Positions 9,319 through 18,268 are shown, numbered from the stretch's first letter. The stretch: DNA of 64,000 bases from Luteibaculum sp964627445 (GCA_964627445.1 CAZVJF010000010.1:60311-124310); one strand, 5' to 3'. A program made the numbers and translations. Notes: a model not told the origin generated them from the letters alone.

Positions 9319-10126
9319 GGGCCTTAGGATTAGTAAAGGGGTATACGGCTCCTACATCGGGAGAAAAACCAAGATTGTTTTGGTAGGACGCAGCCAAAAA
9401 TACCTGCACTTTACCAAGCACCAATTGTAACCCCAGGTGATTGCTAAAGGGGTTGTTGACCAACCCATAACGCACACTGACTTGCGGACTAATGGTGTAA
9501 TTGATGGCAAAGCGAAAAGCCAGCGTGTTGGTAAAGGCAGAAAATACCTCTCCGTGAAAACTCAGTAGGCTATCTGGGCTATAGTTTACAGCAAACCCAA
9601 GGTATTCTTGCTTTTTAATGTTTCGGTCGGTATCGCTTTGTATAAAATTGCGAGCTGTGCCGCCAAAAGCCAATTGCTCACTAAATTGATAATATACGCC
9701 CAAGTTACCTGTAATTTGGGTGCGGTTATCTACCATGGATTCACTGCTTACGCGGCTTATAAATCCATTGATTCCTGCGCCCAATCGCATGCGTGGGGTA
9801 ACGTTTAGAGCATACGAAAGGCTAGGGTTGTACTCCGATAAAAACTGGTTTCCACTGGTTCTAAAACCCAGTCCCAAGCCTTTGTATTGGTAGGAAATAC
9901 CCAGCACTGCAAGGTCTTGCACTCCAAAGCGGTTACTTACCCAAACGCCCAGGTGGTTTGCCTCTTGGGGCGCTGTAGCCGGGTTAGAAAATATGGCAAA
10001 GGGATTGTTGTTGATACTACTTCCGTTGGCAAAGCCCGCGTTAAGAGGGCCAAATTGCAATTCGGTTTGCGCAGTGCCCGTAAGTCCTGCCAAAAGCGAT
10101 ACAAGAAAAGTCCACAATCGAAGCAT
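9311..10126 (-). CDS. Outer-membrane beta-barrel protein, unknown function
   Basis: 271 residues with an N-terminal signal peptide (cleavage probably after TGTAQ). The remainder is Gly/Asn/aromatic-rich with alternating strands (LGISYQYKGLGLGFRTSG, RYGLVNNPFSNHLGLQL), consistent with a small barrel of the PorV/PorP-like or FadL-like shape. I cannot name a family. It is the first gene of a two-gene unit with the HhH barrel; the 8-bp overlap suggests coupled translation and a joint envelope role. Confidence 0.8.
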   Translation of the reverse strand: MLRLWTFLVSLLAGLTGTAQTELQFGPLNAGFANGSSINNNPFAIFSNPATAPQEANHLGVWVSNRFGVQDLAVLGISYQYKGLGLGFRTSGNQFLSEYNPSLSYALNVTPRMRLGAGINGFISRVSSESMVDNRTQITGNLGVYYQFSEQLAFGGTARNFIQSDTDRNIKKQEYLGFAVNYSPDSLLSFHGEVFSAFTNTLAFRFAINYTISPQVSVRYGLVNNPFSNHLGLQLVLGKVQVFLAASYQNNLGFSPDVGAVYPFTNPKALE

Positions 10127-10243
10127 ACTGGAAATAGGTTAAAGCACATCATTTCCGGGTAAGCCGCAGGTTAACGAAACATGAAGATTCACCTGTGGCG
10201 ATACCTAAAAATTGGCATCTTTGCAGGTCTAATTTAGACATTC

Positions 10244-10816
10244 ATGCTACACCTTATACTGTTTGGCCCTCCCGGTGCGGGTAAAGGCACCCAATCCGAA
10301 AAACTGGTTAATGACTTTCAATTGAGTCACCTCTCTACGGGAGATATCTTTAGATACAATATTAAAAACAGCACCGATTTAGGACAACTGGCAAAATCCT
10401 ACATGGACAAAGGCGAGTTGGTACCCGATGCGGTAACCATAAAAATGCTGGAAGCCGAAGTGGAAAAGGCCAAAGACGCCAAAGGCTTTATTTTTGATGG
10501 ATTCCCTAGAACCATACCACAGGCCGAGGCCTTAGATGCTTTCTTAAAAGAAAAAGGTCATGCAGTAGATGCAATGATCGCCTTGCATGTGGAGGAAGAA
10601 GAACTAGTACAACGCTTGCTAAAGCGCGGTGCCGATAGCAACCGTGCCGATGACAAAGACGAGTCGGTTATCCGCAAACGCATTGCGGTTTACAACGAAC
10701 AGACGGCACAGGTGGCAGGCCATTATGAGGCGCACGGAAAATTTCACAAGGTAGATGGCCAACAGGATATTCCTGCGGTATACAACGATCTAACGAAGAT
10801 TATCGAATCCTTATAA
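10244..10816 (+). CDS. adk: Adenylate kinase
   Basis: Catalyses ATP + AMP = 2 ADP. P-loop GPPGAGKGTQ at residues 7-16, AMP-site LSTGDIFR and DGFPRTIPQAE, and a short LID (LLKRGADSNRADDKDESVIRKR) without zinc cysteines, giving the short 190-residue form. The start at 10244 sits about 20 bp after CATCTTTG (10216-10223), a near match to the TAnnTTTG promoter element, with TGTG 18 bp further upstream. It leads the adk-obg-PAP2-crcB-pafA run. Confidence 0.97.
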   Translation: MLHLILFGPPGAGKGTQSEKLVNDFQLSHLSTGDIFRYNIKNSTDLGQLAKSYMDKGELVPDAVTIKMLEAEVEKAKDAKGFIFDGFPRTIPQAEALDAFLKEKGHAVDAMIALHVEEEELVQRLLKRGADSNRADDKDESVIRKRIAVYNEQTAQVAGHYEAHGKFHKVDGQQDIPAVYNDLTKIIESL

Positions 10817-10822
10817 GTCAGT

Positions 10823-11824
10823 ATGTCCAATAAGAACTTTGTAGACTACGTTAAAATCTGTTGCCGCTCCGGAAAGGGTGGAGGTGGCTCTGCGCATTTA
10901 CGTAGGGAAAAGTTCGTAGAAAAAGGCGGCCCCGATGGCGGTGATGGTGGTCGCGGTGGACACGTTATCATTCGTGGCAATGCCCAGCTATGGACCCTGC
11001 TGCACTTAAAATATACGCGCCACCTAATTGCGGGCCATGGCGAAAATGGCGGTAAGCAGCACAGCACGGGAGCCGATGGAAAAGACGTCCTGGTAGAGGT
11101 GCCTTTGGGTACGGTGGTTAAAGACCCCGAGACCAATGAACTGCTCCACGAAATTACCGAAGATGGCCAGGAATTTATTCTACTCGCGGGTGGAAGAGGC
11201 GGTCTGGGCAACTCGCATTTTAAGTCGGCAACCAACCAAACGCCACGCTATTCCCAACCAGGCGAAGATGGCCAGGAAGAATGGAAGATACTAGAGCTTA
11301 AAGTACTGGCCGATGTAGGTTTGGTGGGATTTCCCAATGCGGGAAAAAGCACCTTTTTGTCGGTAATTAGCGCGGCCAAACCCGAGATTGCCAACTACCC
11401 TTTTACCACCTTGGTTCCTAACCTGGGCATGGTTTCCTATCGCGATCACCGCTCTTTTGTGGTGGCCGACATTCCTGGAATTATAGAAAATGCCCACAAA
11501 GGCAAAGGCTTGGGAACGCGGTTTTTGCGCCACATAGAACGCAACTCGGTACTGCTATTTATGGTGCCAGCCGATGCCGATGACATCACCCAAGAGTACC
11601 AAATCCTGAAACGAGAGTTGGAGCTTTACAACCCAGAACTCATGCATAAAAAGCATTTACTCGCCATTACCAAGTGCGATATGCTGGATGAGGAGCTCAT
11701 GGAAGAAATAAAGGAAACCGTACCCAAGGGTGTGGATGTATCCTATATCTCTGCCATTACCGGCTTCGGTATTCAACCACTCAAAGATCTCATTTGGAAA
11801 AGCCTAAACGAAGATGTTGGATAG
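10823..11824 (+). CDS. obg: GTPase Obg/CgtA
   Basis: Large-subunit assembly and stress-response GTPase. The glycine-rich Obg fold spans about residues 1-158 (SGKGGGGSAHLRREKF, GGPDGGDGGRGG), then the G domain with P-loop GFPNAGKST at 169-177, the G2 region NYPFTTLVPNLG and G3 DIPGII. The NKxD position reads TKCD. 333 residues; no long C-terminal extension. It starts 6 bp after adk and its 3' end overlaps the PAP2 gene by 11 bp. Confidence 0.96.
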   Translation: MSNKNFVDYVKICCRSGKGGGGSAHLRREKFVEKGGPDGGDGGRGGHVIIRGNAQLWTLLHLKYTRHLIAGHGENGGKQHSTGADGKDVLVEVPLGTVVKDPETNELLHEITEDGQEFILLAGGRGGLGNSHFKSATNQTPRYSQPGEDGQEEWKILELKVLADVGLVGFPNAGKSTFLSVISAAKPEIANYPFTTLVPNLGMVSYRDHRSFVVADIPGIIENAHKGKGLGTRFLRHIERNSVLLFMVPADADDITQEYQILKRELELYNPELMHKKHLLAITKCDMLDEELMEEIKETVPKGVDVSYISAITGFGIQPLKDLIWKSLNEDVG

Positions 11825-12377
11825 CCTACAACAATGGGATTCACAACTGCTTTTGGCCGTAAACCAGTACCAGGGCACGGCCGATGGTTTTTTCCTGTTT
11901 TTATCCAACAAATACAACTGGATTCCACTGTATATTTTCCTGTTACTTTTCTTTATGTGGCAGCGCGGCTGGAAGAAAGCCCTTGTGTTTTTAGGGCTTA
12001 CTTTGGTAGTTGTCGGGCTGTGCGATTTCTTATCGGTACAGGCATTTAAGAATGTTTTTGAGCGGCTGCGCCCGTGTCATAATCCCGATTTGCTGGGGCA
12101 GGTACAAACCATAGCGGGTAAGTGTGGAGGACAGTTTGGATTTGTCTCCAGCCATGCCGCCAACCATTTTGGTTTGGCTACCTGGTTTGTATTGGTTTTT
12201 GGAAAACACTTCAACTGGTATAAAAGCCCCTTTTGGATTTGGGCCGCGCTTATTGGTTTAAGTCGGGTGTATCTGGGTGTACATTATCCTGGAGATGTAC
12301 TTGTGGGCGCCTTGCTGGGTATACTTATCGCTACGCTAGGTTGGCGACTGTTTCATCATAAACTTGGGTGGATATGA
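11814..12377 (+). CDS. PAP2-family membrane phosphatase
   Basis: 187 residues with about five hydrophobic segments. The three phosphatase motifs are visible: KNVFERLRP (KX6RP), SSHAANHFG (variant of PSGH, with the catalytic His), and SRVYLGVHYPGD (SRX5HX3D). Such proteins dephosphorylate lipid phosphates such as undecaprenyl pyrophosphate or phosphatidylglycerol phosphate; the substrate here cannot be read from sequence. It overlaps obg by 11 bp and crcB by 4 bp, so translation is probably coupled. Confidence 0.9.
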   Translation: MLDSLQQWDSQLLLAVNQYQGTADGFFLFLSNKYNWIPLYIFLLLFFMWQRGWKKALVFLGLTLVVVGLCDFLSVQAFKNVFERLRPCHNPDLLGQVQTIAGKCGGQFGFVSSHAANHFGLATWFVLVFGKHFNWYKSPFWIWAALIGLSRVYLGVHYPGDVLVGALLGILIATLGWRLFHHKLGWI

Positions 12378-12730
12378 TGGGCGCCTTTGCCGTTTTCCTG
12401 GGCGGAGGTTTGGGGGCTGTGCTGCGCTATGCCATTGCCACATGCTTTCCCTTTAAAACGTTTCCCTGGGCTACCCTCATTAGCAACATTTGCGCCTGTT
12501 TTATTTTTGCCATCGCGGTGTTGGCACTTAAGACCAATCCTCAGCATAAGATTCTTTACCTATTCTTAATTACCGGGGTATGTGGAGGCTTTAGCACATT
12601 TTCTACTTTTAGCTACGAAACCTTTGAGTTATTCCGTGCGGGCAATGTTGCCTACGCAGTCCTCAATATTGCAAGCAGTTTGCTATGTTGTATCCTCGTA
12701 TTCTACGCCATGTTGCGTACTTATTCCTAA
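12374..12730 (+). CDS. crcB: Fluoride ion channel CrcB/Fluc
   Basis: Small dual-topology membrane protein that exports fluoride. About 118 residues, four hydrophobic segments, with the family motifs GGGLGAVLRY near the start, TLISNICACF in segment 2, and GVCGGFSTFSTFSYE with the Phe-box and polar track. The ATG at 12374 overlaps the PAP2 stop (ATGA); a GTG six bases earlier is possible but less likely. No fluoride riboswitch precedes it, because it lies inside an operon. It overlaps pafA by 46 bp in a different frame. Confidence 0.93.
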   Translation: MMGAFAVFLGGGLGAVLRYAIATCFPFKTFPWATLISNICACFIFAIAVLALKTNPQHKILYLFLITGVCGGFSTFSTFSYETFELFRAGNVAYAVLNIASSLLCCILVFYAMLRTYS

Positions 12731-14319
12731 TTGTATGCATTAGCTGGAGTTGCCAGCCAACCAGCAAAAAAAGCAAGCCTACAAAGCCCAAACTGGTTGT
12801 AGGCATTGTGGTAGACCAAATGCGCTACGATTACTTGGAGCGCTTTGCCCAAGACTTCGCCTTTAATCGGCTTATGAAGGAAGGCCAGTTTTACGAGAAT
12901 TGTCGCTACAGCTATTTGCCCACCTACACGGGGCCAGGGCATGCTACCATTTTTACAGGGACCTTACCCAAGTACCACGGCATTATCGCTAACGATTGGT
13001 ATGAGCGCAATACAGGCAAAATGATGTATTGCGCAAGCGATAGCACCGTGTCTACCTTGGGCAGTCCAAGCGGAGCGGGGCAAATGTCGCCCAAGAATAT
13101 GCAGGTTTCCAGCTTGGGCGATGCATTTAAGCAGCAGTTTGGCGCTCAAAGCAAAGTGTATGGAGTAAGTCTTAAAGACCGAGGTGCCATTTTTCCCGCT
13201 GGCAAAACAGCCGATATGGCCTTTTGGTTTGATGGCGGCAAACAAGGGAAATGGATTAGCAGTAGCTACTACGGAGATTCCATCCCAAGTTGGGCGCAAG
13301 CCTTTAACAGCAATGGGCTGGTAGATACCTTACTCCAGCAAAAGTGGGAGCCTCTATCTGCAACATTGCACTACAACCTGCCCGATACAGCCGATTGGGA
13401 ACGGCCCTTTAGAGGTTTAGAGCATGCGGTGTTCCCTTACGAACTTTCTAAACTGGCTCTAATTAATGGAGACTACAGTTTGCTGAAGCAGGTTCCACAG
13501 GGCAATGATTTGAGCATTGCCTTTGCACAAGATTTAATTACCCACGAAGGACTGGGGAAGGATAGTATTTGCGATTTTCTAAGTCTTAGCTTTTCGGCAA
13601 CCGATTATGTAGGGCACCGCTTCGGTACCGAGTCGCTGGAGTTGGTGGATACTTATCTACGGCTGGATCAAAGCTTAGCGGGTTTCCTCAGCTTTCTTGA
13701 TGTTGAAGTAGGAGAAGGAAATTACACCGTATTTCTAAGTGCGGATCATGGCGCTACGCCACCAGCAGGATATTCTCAAGCCCAGTACAAGCGTGGAGGC
13801 GCTATTTCTACCGTACAGCTAGAAACGGCACTCGATTCGGTGTTGGTAGCCCAGGGCTTCGCGAAAAACACCGTGCTCGCCCTGGCAAACCAGCAAGTGT
13901 ATCTATCGGAAGCGTTAGGTGCCAGCCAGAAAGAGAAGGCCCTATCCACCCTTACCGAATATTTAAAACAGCAGCAGTTTGTCGCTGAGATTTTGCCGAC
14001 CAGCACCTTAGGAAAAGGCGTTCCGGGAAGTTATAAAGGCAAACACTATACCGCGGCTACCAATGCATATATGCCCAGCCGCTGTGGCGATTTGTGGTAC
14101 TTTTTAAAACCCTATTGGGTAGAATACGCAACGGGTGGAAGTACGCATGGTTCTTTTGAAGAAAGCGACATCCACGTGCCCTTTATGGTAATGGGACCGG
14201 GTATTTTCGCAGACACCGTAAGTATACCCACCGAGGTCCGCGATATTGCACCTGTTGTTTGCAAACTCAACGGAATCCAAGGCTTGGAAACGTTTACCGG
14301 AAGGGCAACGGTAGAGTAA
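12685..14319 (+). CDS. pafA: PafA-type alkaline phosphatase, lipoprotein
   Basis: 544 residues. An N-terminal lipoprotein signal ends in ISWSC (Cys23), so the enzyme is probably anchored on the envelope. The alkaline phosphatase superfamily core has metal ligand Asp44 (VVDQMR), nucleophile Thr82 in TGPGHATIFTG, Asn103, and the Lys164/Arg166 pair in SLKDRGAIFPAG that marks the PafA phosphomonoesterase group. The later metal sites are FSATDYVGHRFG, SADHGATPP and STHGS. Role: phosphate release from organic esters outside the cytoplasm. Last gene of the adk run; no Pho-box-like element was recognised. Confidence 0.92.
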   Translation: MLYPRILRHVAYLFLIVCISWSCQPTSKKSKPTKPKLVVGIVVDQMRYDYLERFAQDFAFNRLMKEGQFYENCRYSYLPTYTGPGHATIFTGTLPKYHGIIANDWYERNTGKMMYCASDSTVSTLGSPSGAGQMSPKNMQVSSLGDAFKQQFGAQSKVYGVSLKDRGAIFPAGKTADMAFWFDGGKQGKWISSSYYGDSIPSWAQAFNSNGLVDTLLQQKWEPLSATLHYNLPDTADWERPFRGLEHAVFPYELSKLALINGDYSLLKQVPQGNDLSIAFAQDLITHEGLGKDSICDFLSLSFSATDYVGHRFGTESLELVDTYLRLDQSLAGFLSFLDVEVGEGNYTVFLSADHGATPPAGYSQAQYKRGGAISTVQLETALDSVLVAQGFAKNTVLALANQQVYLSEALGASQKEKALSTLTEYLKQQQFVAEILPTSTLGKGVPGSYKGKHYTAATNAYMPSRCGDLWYFLKPYWVEYATGGSTHGSFEESDIHVPFMVMGPGIFADTVSIPTEVRDIAPVVCKLNGIQGLETFTGRATVE

Positions 14320-14410
14320 TTACAGTGGTGCAGACTTCGGGTGTATTCCTTTGGAAAAGGAAGGCTTAGAGTAGTGTATCAAACACAGCTATTTACCGTT
14401 AAATCCAACC
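14320..14410. other. Short gap between convergent genes, nothing recognised
   Basis: Ninety-one bases between the pafA stop and the stop of the small minus-strand gene. No stable hairpin with a T-run is seen for either strand. Confidence 0.5.
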
Positions 14411-14566
14411 TTACAATTGATGCGCTCTGTAAATTTTTTGAGCTTTTATATGCGGTTTCATTTTGCCTAGCTTGGCGTCTAATAGGCCTTTATCTATTGA
14501 TGCTTTTTCAGCTGGACTCAGGGTTTTCTCTGAGTCTTTGATGGGCGTGTTTTGACTTTGGTTCAT
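14411..14566 (-). CDS. Small protein (51 aa) coupled to the NYN-LOTUS gene
   Basis: The ATG (14566-14564) is directly next to the TAG stop of the NYN-LOTUS gene (14569-14567), giving TAGATG, and the frame is open for 51 codons to TAA. The peptide starts MNQSQNTPIKDSEKTLSPAE, continues with an amphipathic Lys/Ala/Leu segment (KASIDKGLLDAKLGKM), and ends KAQKIYRAHQL. It is hydrophilic, basic at the C-terminal end, with no signal peptide or membrane segment. Zero-gap placement after a same-strand gene is the main evidence that it is real; translational coupling is inferred. I do not recognise the family. It could be a nucleic-acid-binding partner or an accessory of the NYN protein, but nothing in the sequence proves this. 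Confidence 0.6.
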   Translation of the reverse strand: MNQSQNTPIKDSEKTLSPAEKASIDKGLLDAKLGKMKPHIKAQKIYRAHQL

Positions 14567-15298
14567 CTATTTCTTCTTAACGTAAATAAGCTTGTGTTTG
14601 CTTTTGGTGTTTTCGCGTTGCTCGATTTCGAACTTGCCTATGGATTTAATGAGGGGTGTAAGCTTCTCGAAACCGTAGTTCCGTGAATCGAAATTGGGTT
14701 GCTTTTTCTGGATGAGGCTACCTACATCGCCCAAAAAGGCCCAGCCGTCTTCATCCGATAAATCGCGAATGGAAGAGGCAATTAGCGCTACTTCTCTTTT
14801 ACCAATAGGGTCTACGTTTTTCGTTTTCTGGGCGGTTTGCTTCTCTTTTTTGTCTTCATCCTGCCCGCGCAAAATTTCTATGTACACAAACTTGTCGCAG
14901 GCTACAATAAAGGGATTGGGCGTTTTCTTTTCACCTATACCTATTACCAGTTTGCCTGCTTCGCGCAGTCGGGTTGCCAAGCGGGTAAAATCGCTGTCGC
15001 TAGATACCAGGCAAAATCCATCCACTTTTTCTCCATACAATATGTCCATGGCATCAATGATCATGGCCGAGTCGGTGGCGTTTTTACCCGTGGTATATGC
15101 GTATTGCTGTATGGGCGTAATAGCGGCTTCCAACAGCAGGTTTTTCCACTTGTTGAGTCCAGGGCGCGTCCAATCGCCATAAATGCGTTTGATGGTGGGG
15201 TTGCCGTACTTGGCAATTTCCTGCATCATCTCATGTGTGTGAGCGGCAGGAATATTGTCTGCATCAATGAGTACGGCAAGGTTTAGGTTGGATTCCAT
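14567..15298 (-). CDS. NYN-domain putative ribonuclease with C-terminal LOTUS/OST-HTH domain
   Basis: 243 residues. Residues about 5-145 form a NYN (LabA/DUF88) domain of the PIN-like nuclease fold, with acidic positions in VLIDADNI (Asp12, Asp14), TDSAMIIDAMD and SSDSDFTRLA. A charged linker (about 145-165) leads to a LOTUS/OST-HTH domain (about 168-240: VALIASSIRDLSDEDGWAFL, FDSRNYGFEKLTPLI), which in other proteins binds RNA (G-quadruplex RNA in some). The combination suggests RNA turnover or RNA quality control in the cytoplasm. The 51-aa gene follows with no gap. Confidence 0.9.
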   Translation of the reverse strand: MESNLNLAVLIDADNIPAAHTHEMMQEIAKYGNPTIKRIYGDWTRPGLNKWKNLLLEAAITPIQQYAYTTGKNATDSAMIIDAMDILYGEKVDGFCLVSSDSDFTRLATRLREAGKLVIGIGEKKTPNPFIVACDKFVYIEILRGQDEDKKEKQTAQKTKNVDPIGKREVALIASSIRDLSDEDGWAFLGDVGSLIQKKQPNFDSRNYGFEKLTPLIKSIGKFEIEQRENTKSKHKLIYVKKK

Positions 15299-15365
15299 AG
15301 TGTTTGGGCTTAGGGGGTTCGCTTCGCAAACTGCACCTAAGGTAGTGGTTTAAATACCGTTGGCC

Positions 15366-16385
15366 TTATCGTGCTGTAATGATATCGCAGACCTTGCGTA
15401 TTTCTTCCTCGCTTACATCCAAATGGGTAACAAAACGTATGGAGGTGGGCCCAAAAGGAAGGCATCGCAACCCGTTTTTATCCAAATACTCCAACCAGGC
15501 GCTATTGGCCGCTGTGCTACTGGTATTAAAGATGACAATGTTGGTAGCCACCGGCATCACATGCACCACATCGTGAGCGTTTTGCAGGGCTTCAGCTAAA
15601 AGGGTTGCGTTTTTATGGTCCTCTGCCAAGCGGTCTACATGATGGTCTAGGGCATAGTTACACGCTGCCGCCAAATAACCGGCCTGACGCATACCGCCAC
15701 CCATGCGTTTCCGTACGCGGTGGGCTTCTTTTATAAAGTCCTTCGAGCCAATCAAGGCCGATCCTACCGGACAACCTAAGCCTTTGGAAAAACAAATGGA
15801 GATGGACTGAAACAAAGGGCCTATGGCTTCAGGCGCTTTTTGGGTAGCCACCAAGGCGTTAAACAGTCGGGCGCCATCGATGTGCAAGGGTAAATTTTGC
15901 TTTTGGCACCACTGCGATAATTCCCTCACTACCTCCCAATTCCACAGTGCGCCCCCTCCGCGGTTGGTGGTGTTTTCTATGGCCACTAAAGCCGTACGTG
16001 GATAGTGGGAATCGGGTGCGTGTACCGCTGCCGCAGCATCTGCTACAGAAAAGGTGCCGTGCGGGCCATCGAGTAAAAATGCTTGGGCACCCGCATTGGC
16101 GGCAATACCACCGCCTTCGTATCGGAATATGTGAGCATCGTGGTGGCAGATGACCTCATCACCAGGGCGCGTATGCACTTTTATGGCAATTTGGTTGGTC
16201 ATGGTGCCGCTGGGACAAAAAATGGCGGCTTCGTGGCCAAACATGGCGGCCACACGTTCTTCTAACGCGTTTAATGAGGGGTCTTCTGCAAAAACATCAT
16301 CGCCTACCGGAGCATTAAACATGGCCTCCTTCATGGCGGCTGTGGGTTGGGTTACCGTATCTGATCGTAAATCTATGCTGTGCAT
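15366..16385 (-). CDS. ltaE: Low-specificity L-threonine aldolase
   Basis: PLP enzyme that splits L-threonine or allo-threonine to glycine and acetaldehyde. 339 residues. Visible motifs are DLRSDTVTQPT at the N-terminus, the PLP-ring His in ICHHDAHIF, the Asp-Gly-Ala-Arg of HIDGARLFNA, and the Schiff-base Lys201 in CFSKGLGCPVGS. It starts one base after the stop of the O-methyltransferase gene and belongs to the minus-strand series 20.7-15.4 kb. Confidence 0.95.
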   Translation of the reverse strand: MHSIDLRSDTVTQPTAAMKEAMFNAPVGDDVFAEDPSLNALEERVAAMFGHEAAIFCPSGTMTNQIAIKVHTRPGDEVICHHDAHIFRYEGGGIAANAGAQAFLLDGPHGTFSVADAAAAVHAPDSHYPRTALVAIENTTNRGGGALWNWEVVRELSQWCQKQNLPLHIDGARLFNALVATQKAPEAIGPLFQSISICFSKGLGCPVGSALIGSKDFIKEAHRVRKRMGGGMRQAGYLAAACNYALDHHVDRLAEDHKNATLLAEALQNAHDVVHVMPVATNIVIFNTSSTAANSAWLEYLDKNGLRCLPFGPTSIRFVTHLDVSEEEIRKVCDIITAR

Positions 16386-16386
16386 C

Positions 16387-17031
16387 TTATGCCGTTTTTC
16401 GAATTAAGAAAAGCCCATCGCGTATGGGTAGCAGCACTTTATCCAATTCCTTATGCTGCGCTACTTTTTGGTTAAACGCTTGCAGCGCTTGGGTTTCTTT
16501 GTCTTTGGGGTTGGCCTCGTGCAGTACTTTACCGCTCCACAGCACATTGTCGGCTAGTATGTGACCGCCCACAGGCATGTGTGGCAAAACCAAGTCTAGA
16601 TAGTTGCTATAGTTTTCCTTGTCGGCATCAATAAATACCAAGTCGGGTTGTAGGTTGAGTTTGGGGATGACCTCCAGGGCATCGCCCCAGTGCATATGTA
16701 TTTTTTTACCCAGCGGACTGCGCTCAAAATACTTAGTGATATGCGGCTCCAATTCATCGTTTTTATCAATGGTGTGCAAGGTGCCACCGTCTGCCAGGCC
16801 TTCTGCTAAGCACAGCGCTGCGTATCCGGTGTAGGTACCAATTTCTAAAATGGTTTTGGGCTGCAGCATGTGCGATACCATGCTTAAAAAGCGCCCTTGA
16901 AAATGCCCCGAGAGCATGCGCGGCTGCAGCACCTTTTCGTGGGTTTCTCGGTTGAGTTGATGCAGTAGCTCGGGTTCTTGGGAGCTGTGTTGGTTGGCGT
17001 ATTGTTGAAGTTGGTCGTCTAGAAAATCCAT
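16387..17031 (-). CDS. SAM-dependent O-methyltransferase (class I, CCoAOMT type)
   Basis: 214 residues with the family's SAM-binding motif ILEIGTYTGYAALCLAEGL, the acidic loop HTIDKNDEL, the metal/substrate region DLVFIDADKENY, and ILADNVLWSGKV. Members methylate catechol-type hydroxyls with a divalent metal; the natural substrate in bacteria is usually unknown. Its start codon overlaps the stop of the M16 peptidase by one base, and ltaE follows immediately, suggesting one transcript. Confidence 0.92.
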   Translation of the reverse strand: MDFLDDQLQQYANQHSSQEPELLHQLNRETHEKVLQPRMLSGHFQGRFLSMVSHMLQPKTILEIGTYTGYAALCLAEGLADGGTLHTIDKNDELEPHITKYFERSPLGKKIHMHWGDALEVIPKLNLQPDLVFIDADKENYSNYLDLVLPHMPVGGHILADNVLWSGKVLHEANPKDKETQALQAFNQKVAQHKELDKVLLPIRDGLFLIRKTA

Positions 17032-18260
17032 TACTGATAAGTTAGGCTAGAGAGTGCATCGGGGTCCAAGAGGATGTTGGCTACCTCTAAAATTTCTTCA
17101 GCCGTTACCGCATAAATCTTTTGATACACCTCGGAGTCCGTTTCAATTTTGTCGAAGGTAAGGAGGCTTTTACCCAGATTCAACATGTGGTTGCTGTTGT
17201 TTTCTTGGTTTAGGGCCATGTGTCCCACCAATTGCTTTTTCGCTTGGTGCAATTGCAGTACGCCCAGTTTTTTGGTGCGCAGTTTTTTTAGGATGCCATG
17301 AATAAGCCGTTTGGATCGCTGCAATTGTTCGGCATCGGTACCCAGGTAAATGTAAAATGCCCCGGCATCGGTGTAGGGGGTGTAATGCGATTCTATGTGG
17401 TACGCAATGCCGTGCTTTTCGCGGATGTACAGGTTTAGGTAGCTGTTTAAACCCGGTCCACCCAAAATATTATTCAATATGCCTGTGGCTATGCGCTTGC
17501 CATCGTGTAAATGCATGGCTTGGTTGCCCAGCATGTAGTGCGCCTGGTTGGTGTCTTTTTTGGTAGTTACGTGTTGCACTTGGTACTGCAAGGCAGTGCT
17601 GCGGGCTTTTTTAGTTCCCGGTATATCCAGGATGCCAAAGTGCTTTTCTAAGAATTTTTGGAGCTGGCGGGTGGATATATTTCCAGCCGAACACAACACC
17701 ATGTTCTCTAAACTGTAATGCTTTTTTATAAATGCCTGGATGTGCTTGCGCGTAAAAGAACGCACCGTTTTTTCCTCACCCAGCACCGGGTTTGCCAGTG
17801 GGTGCCCCTTAAAAAGTTGCTCCTCGAAATCATCAAAAATTTGCTCGGAAGGGGAGTCCAAGTAGGAATGGATTTCATCGATCACCACTTCCTTTTCCTT
17901 TTCTATTTCCTTGCTGGGGAAGCTGGCATTAAAAAGAATATCGGCAATGAGTTCTATGGCGCGCTCGTAGTATTCTTTAAGAAAACTGGCGTGCACGGTA
18001 GTGTCTTCTTTGCCCGTGTAGGCGTTAATTTCTCCACCCACGCTATCTAAACGGTTCAGTACATGGTAGGCTTTGCGGTTGCCCGTACCTTTAAAAATGG
18101 TGTGCTCTATAAAATGCGCCAGGCCCGATTCTTCAGGCGTTTCATCCCGAGAGCCCGCATCCACGATAACTCCAAAATTGCCTATGGCCGAGCTTACGGG
18201 GTAGTGTACCACCCGCAAGCCATTTGATAATGTAAATACCTGGAAATTCTCCATCCGCAC
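17031..18260 (-). CDS. M16-family zinc metallopeptidase
   Basis: 409 residues. The inverted zinc motif HFIEH (residues 49-53) and the downstream Glu in KEKEVVIDEIHSYLD match active M16 subunits (processing-peptidase/PqqL-like). The second half is the usual non-catalytic M16 domain, with RxxxxxHGIAYHIESHYTPY. No signal peptide is seen, so it is cytoplasmic or non-classically placed. It lies 8 bp after the DUF5686 gene and one base overlaps the next gene. Confidence 0.92.
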   Translation of the reverse strand: MRMENFQVFTLSNGLRVVHYPVSSAIGNFGVIVDAGSRDETPEESGLAHFIEHTIFKGTGNRKAYHVLNRLDSVGGEINAYTGKEDTTVHASFLKEYYERAIELIADILFNASFPSKEIEKEKEVVIDEIHSYLDSPSEQIFDDFEEQLFKGHPLANPVLGEEKTVRSFTRKHIQAFIKKHYSLENMVLCSAGNISTRQLQKFLEKHFGILDIPGTKKARSTALQYQVQHVTTKKDTNQAHYMLGNQAMHLHDGKRIATGILNNILGGPGLNSYLNLYIREKHGIAYHIESHYTPYTDAGAFYIYLGTDAEQLQRSKRLIHGILKKLRTKKLGVLQLHQAKKQLVGHMALNQENNSNHMLNLGKSLLTFDKIETDSEVYQKIYAVTAEEILEVANILLDPDALSSLTYQ

Positions 18261-18268
18261 CTGTGCCC

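Noticed and set aside
12300..12374. Fluoride riboswitch before crcB
   Set aside because: crcB starts inside the end of the PAP2 gene; no leader exists.
14341..14541. 66-codon plus-strand frame after pafA
   Set aside because: Antisense to the better supported 51-aa gene on the minus strand and without family features.
14694..15182. Open frame of 162 codons on the plus strand over the NYN-LOTUS gene
   Set aside because: Shadow frame; the minus-strand product has clear domains.
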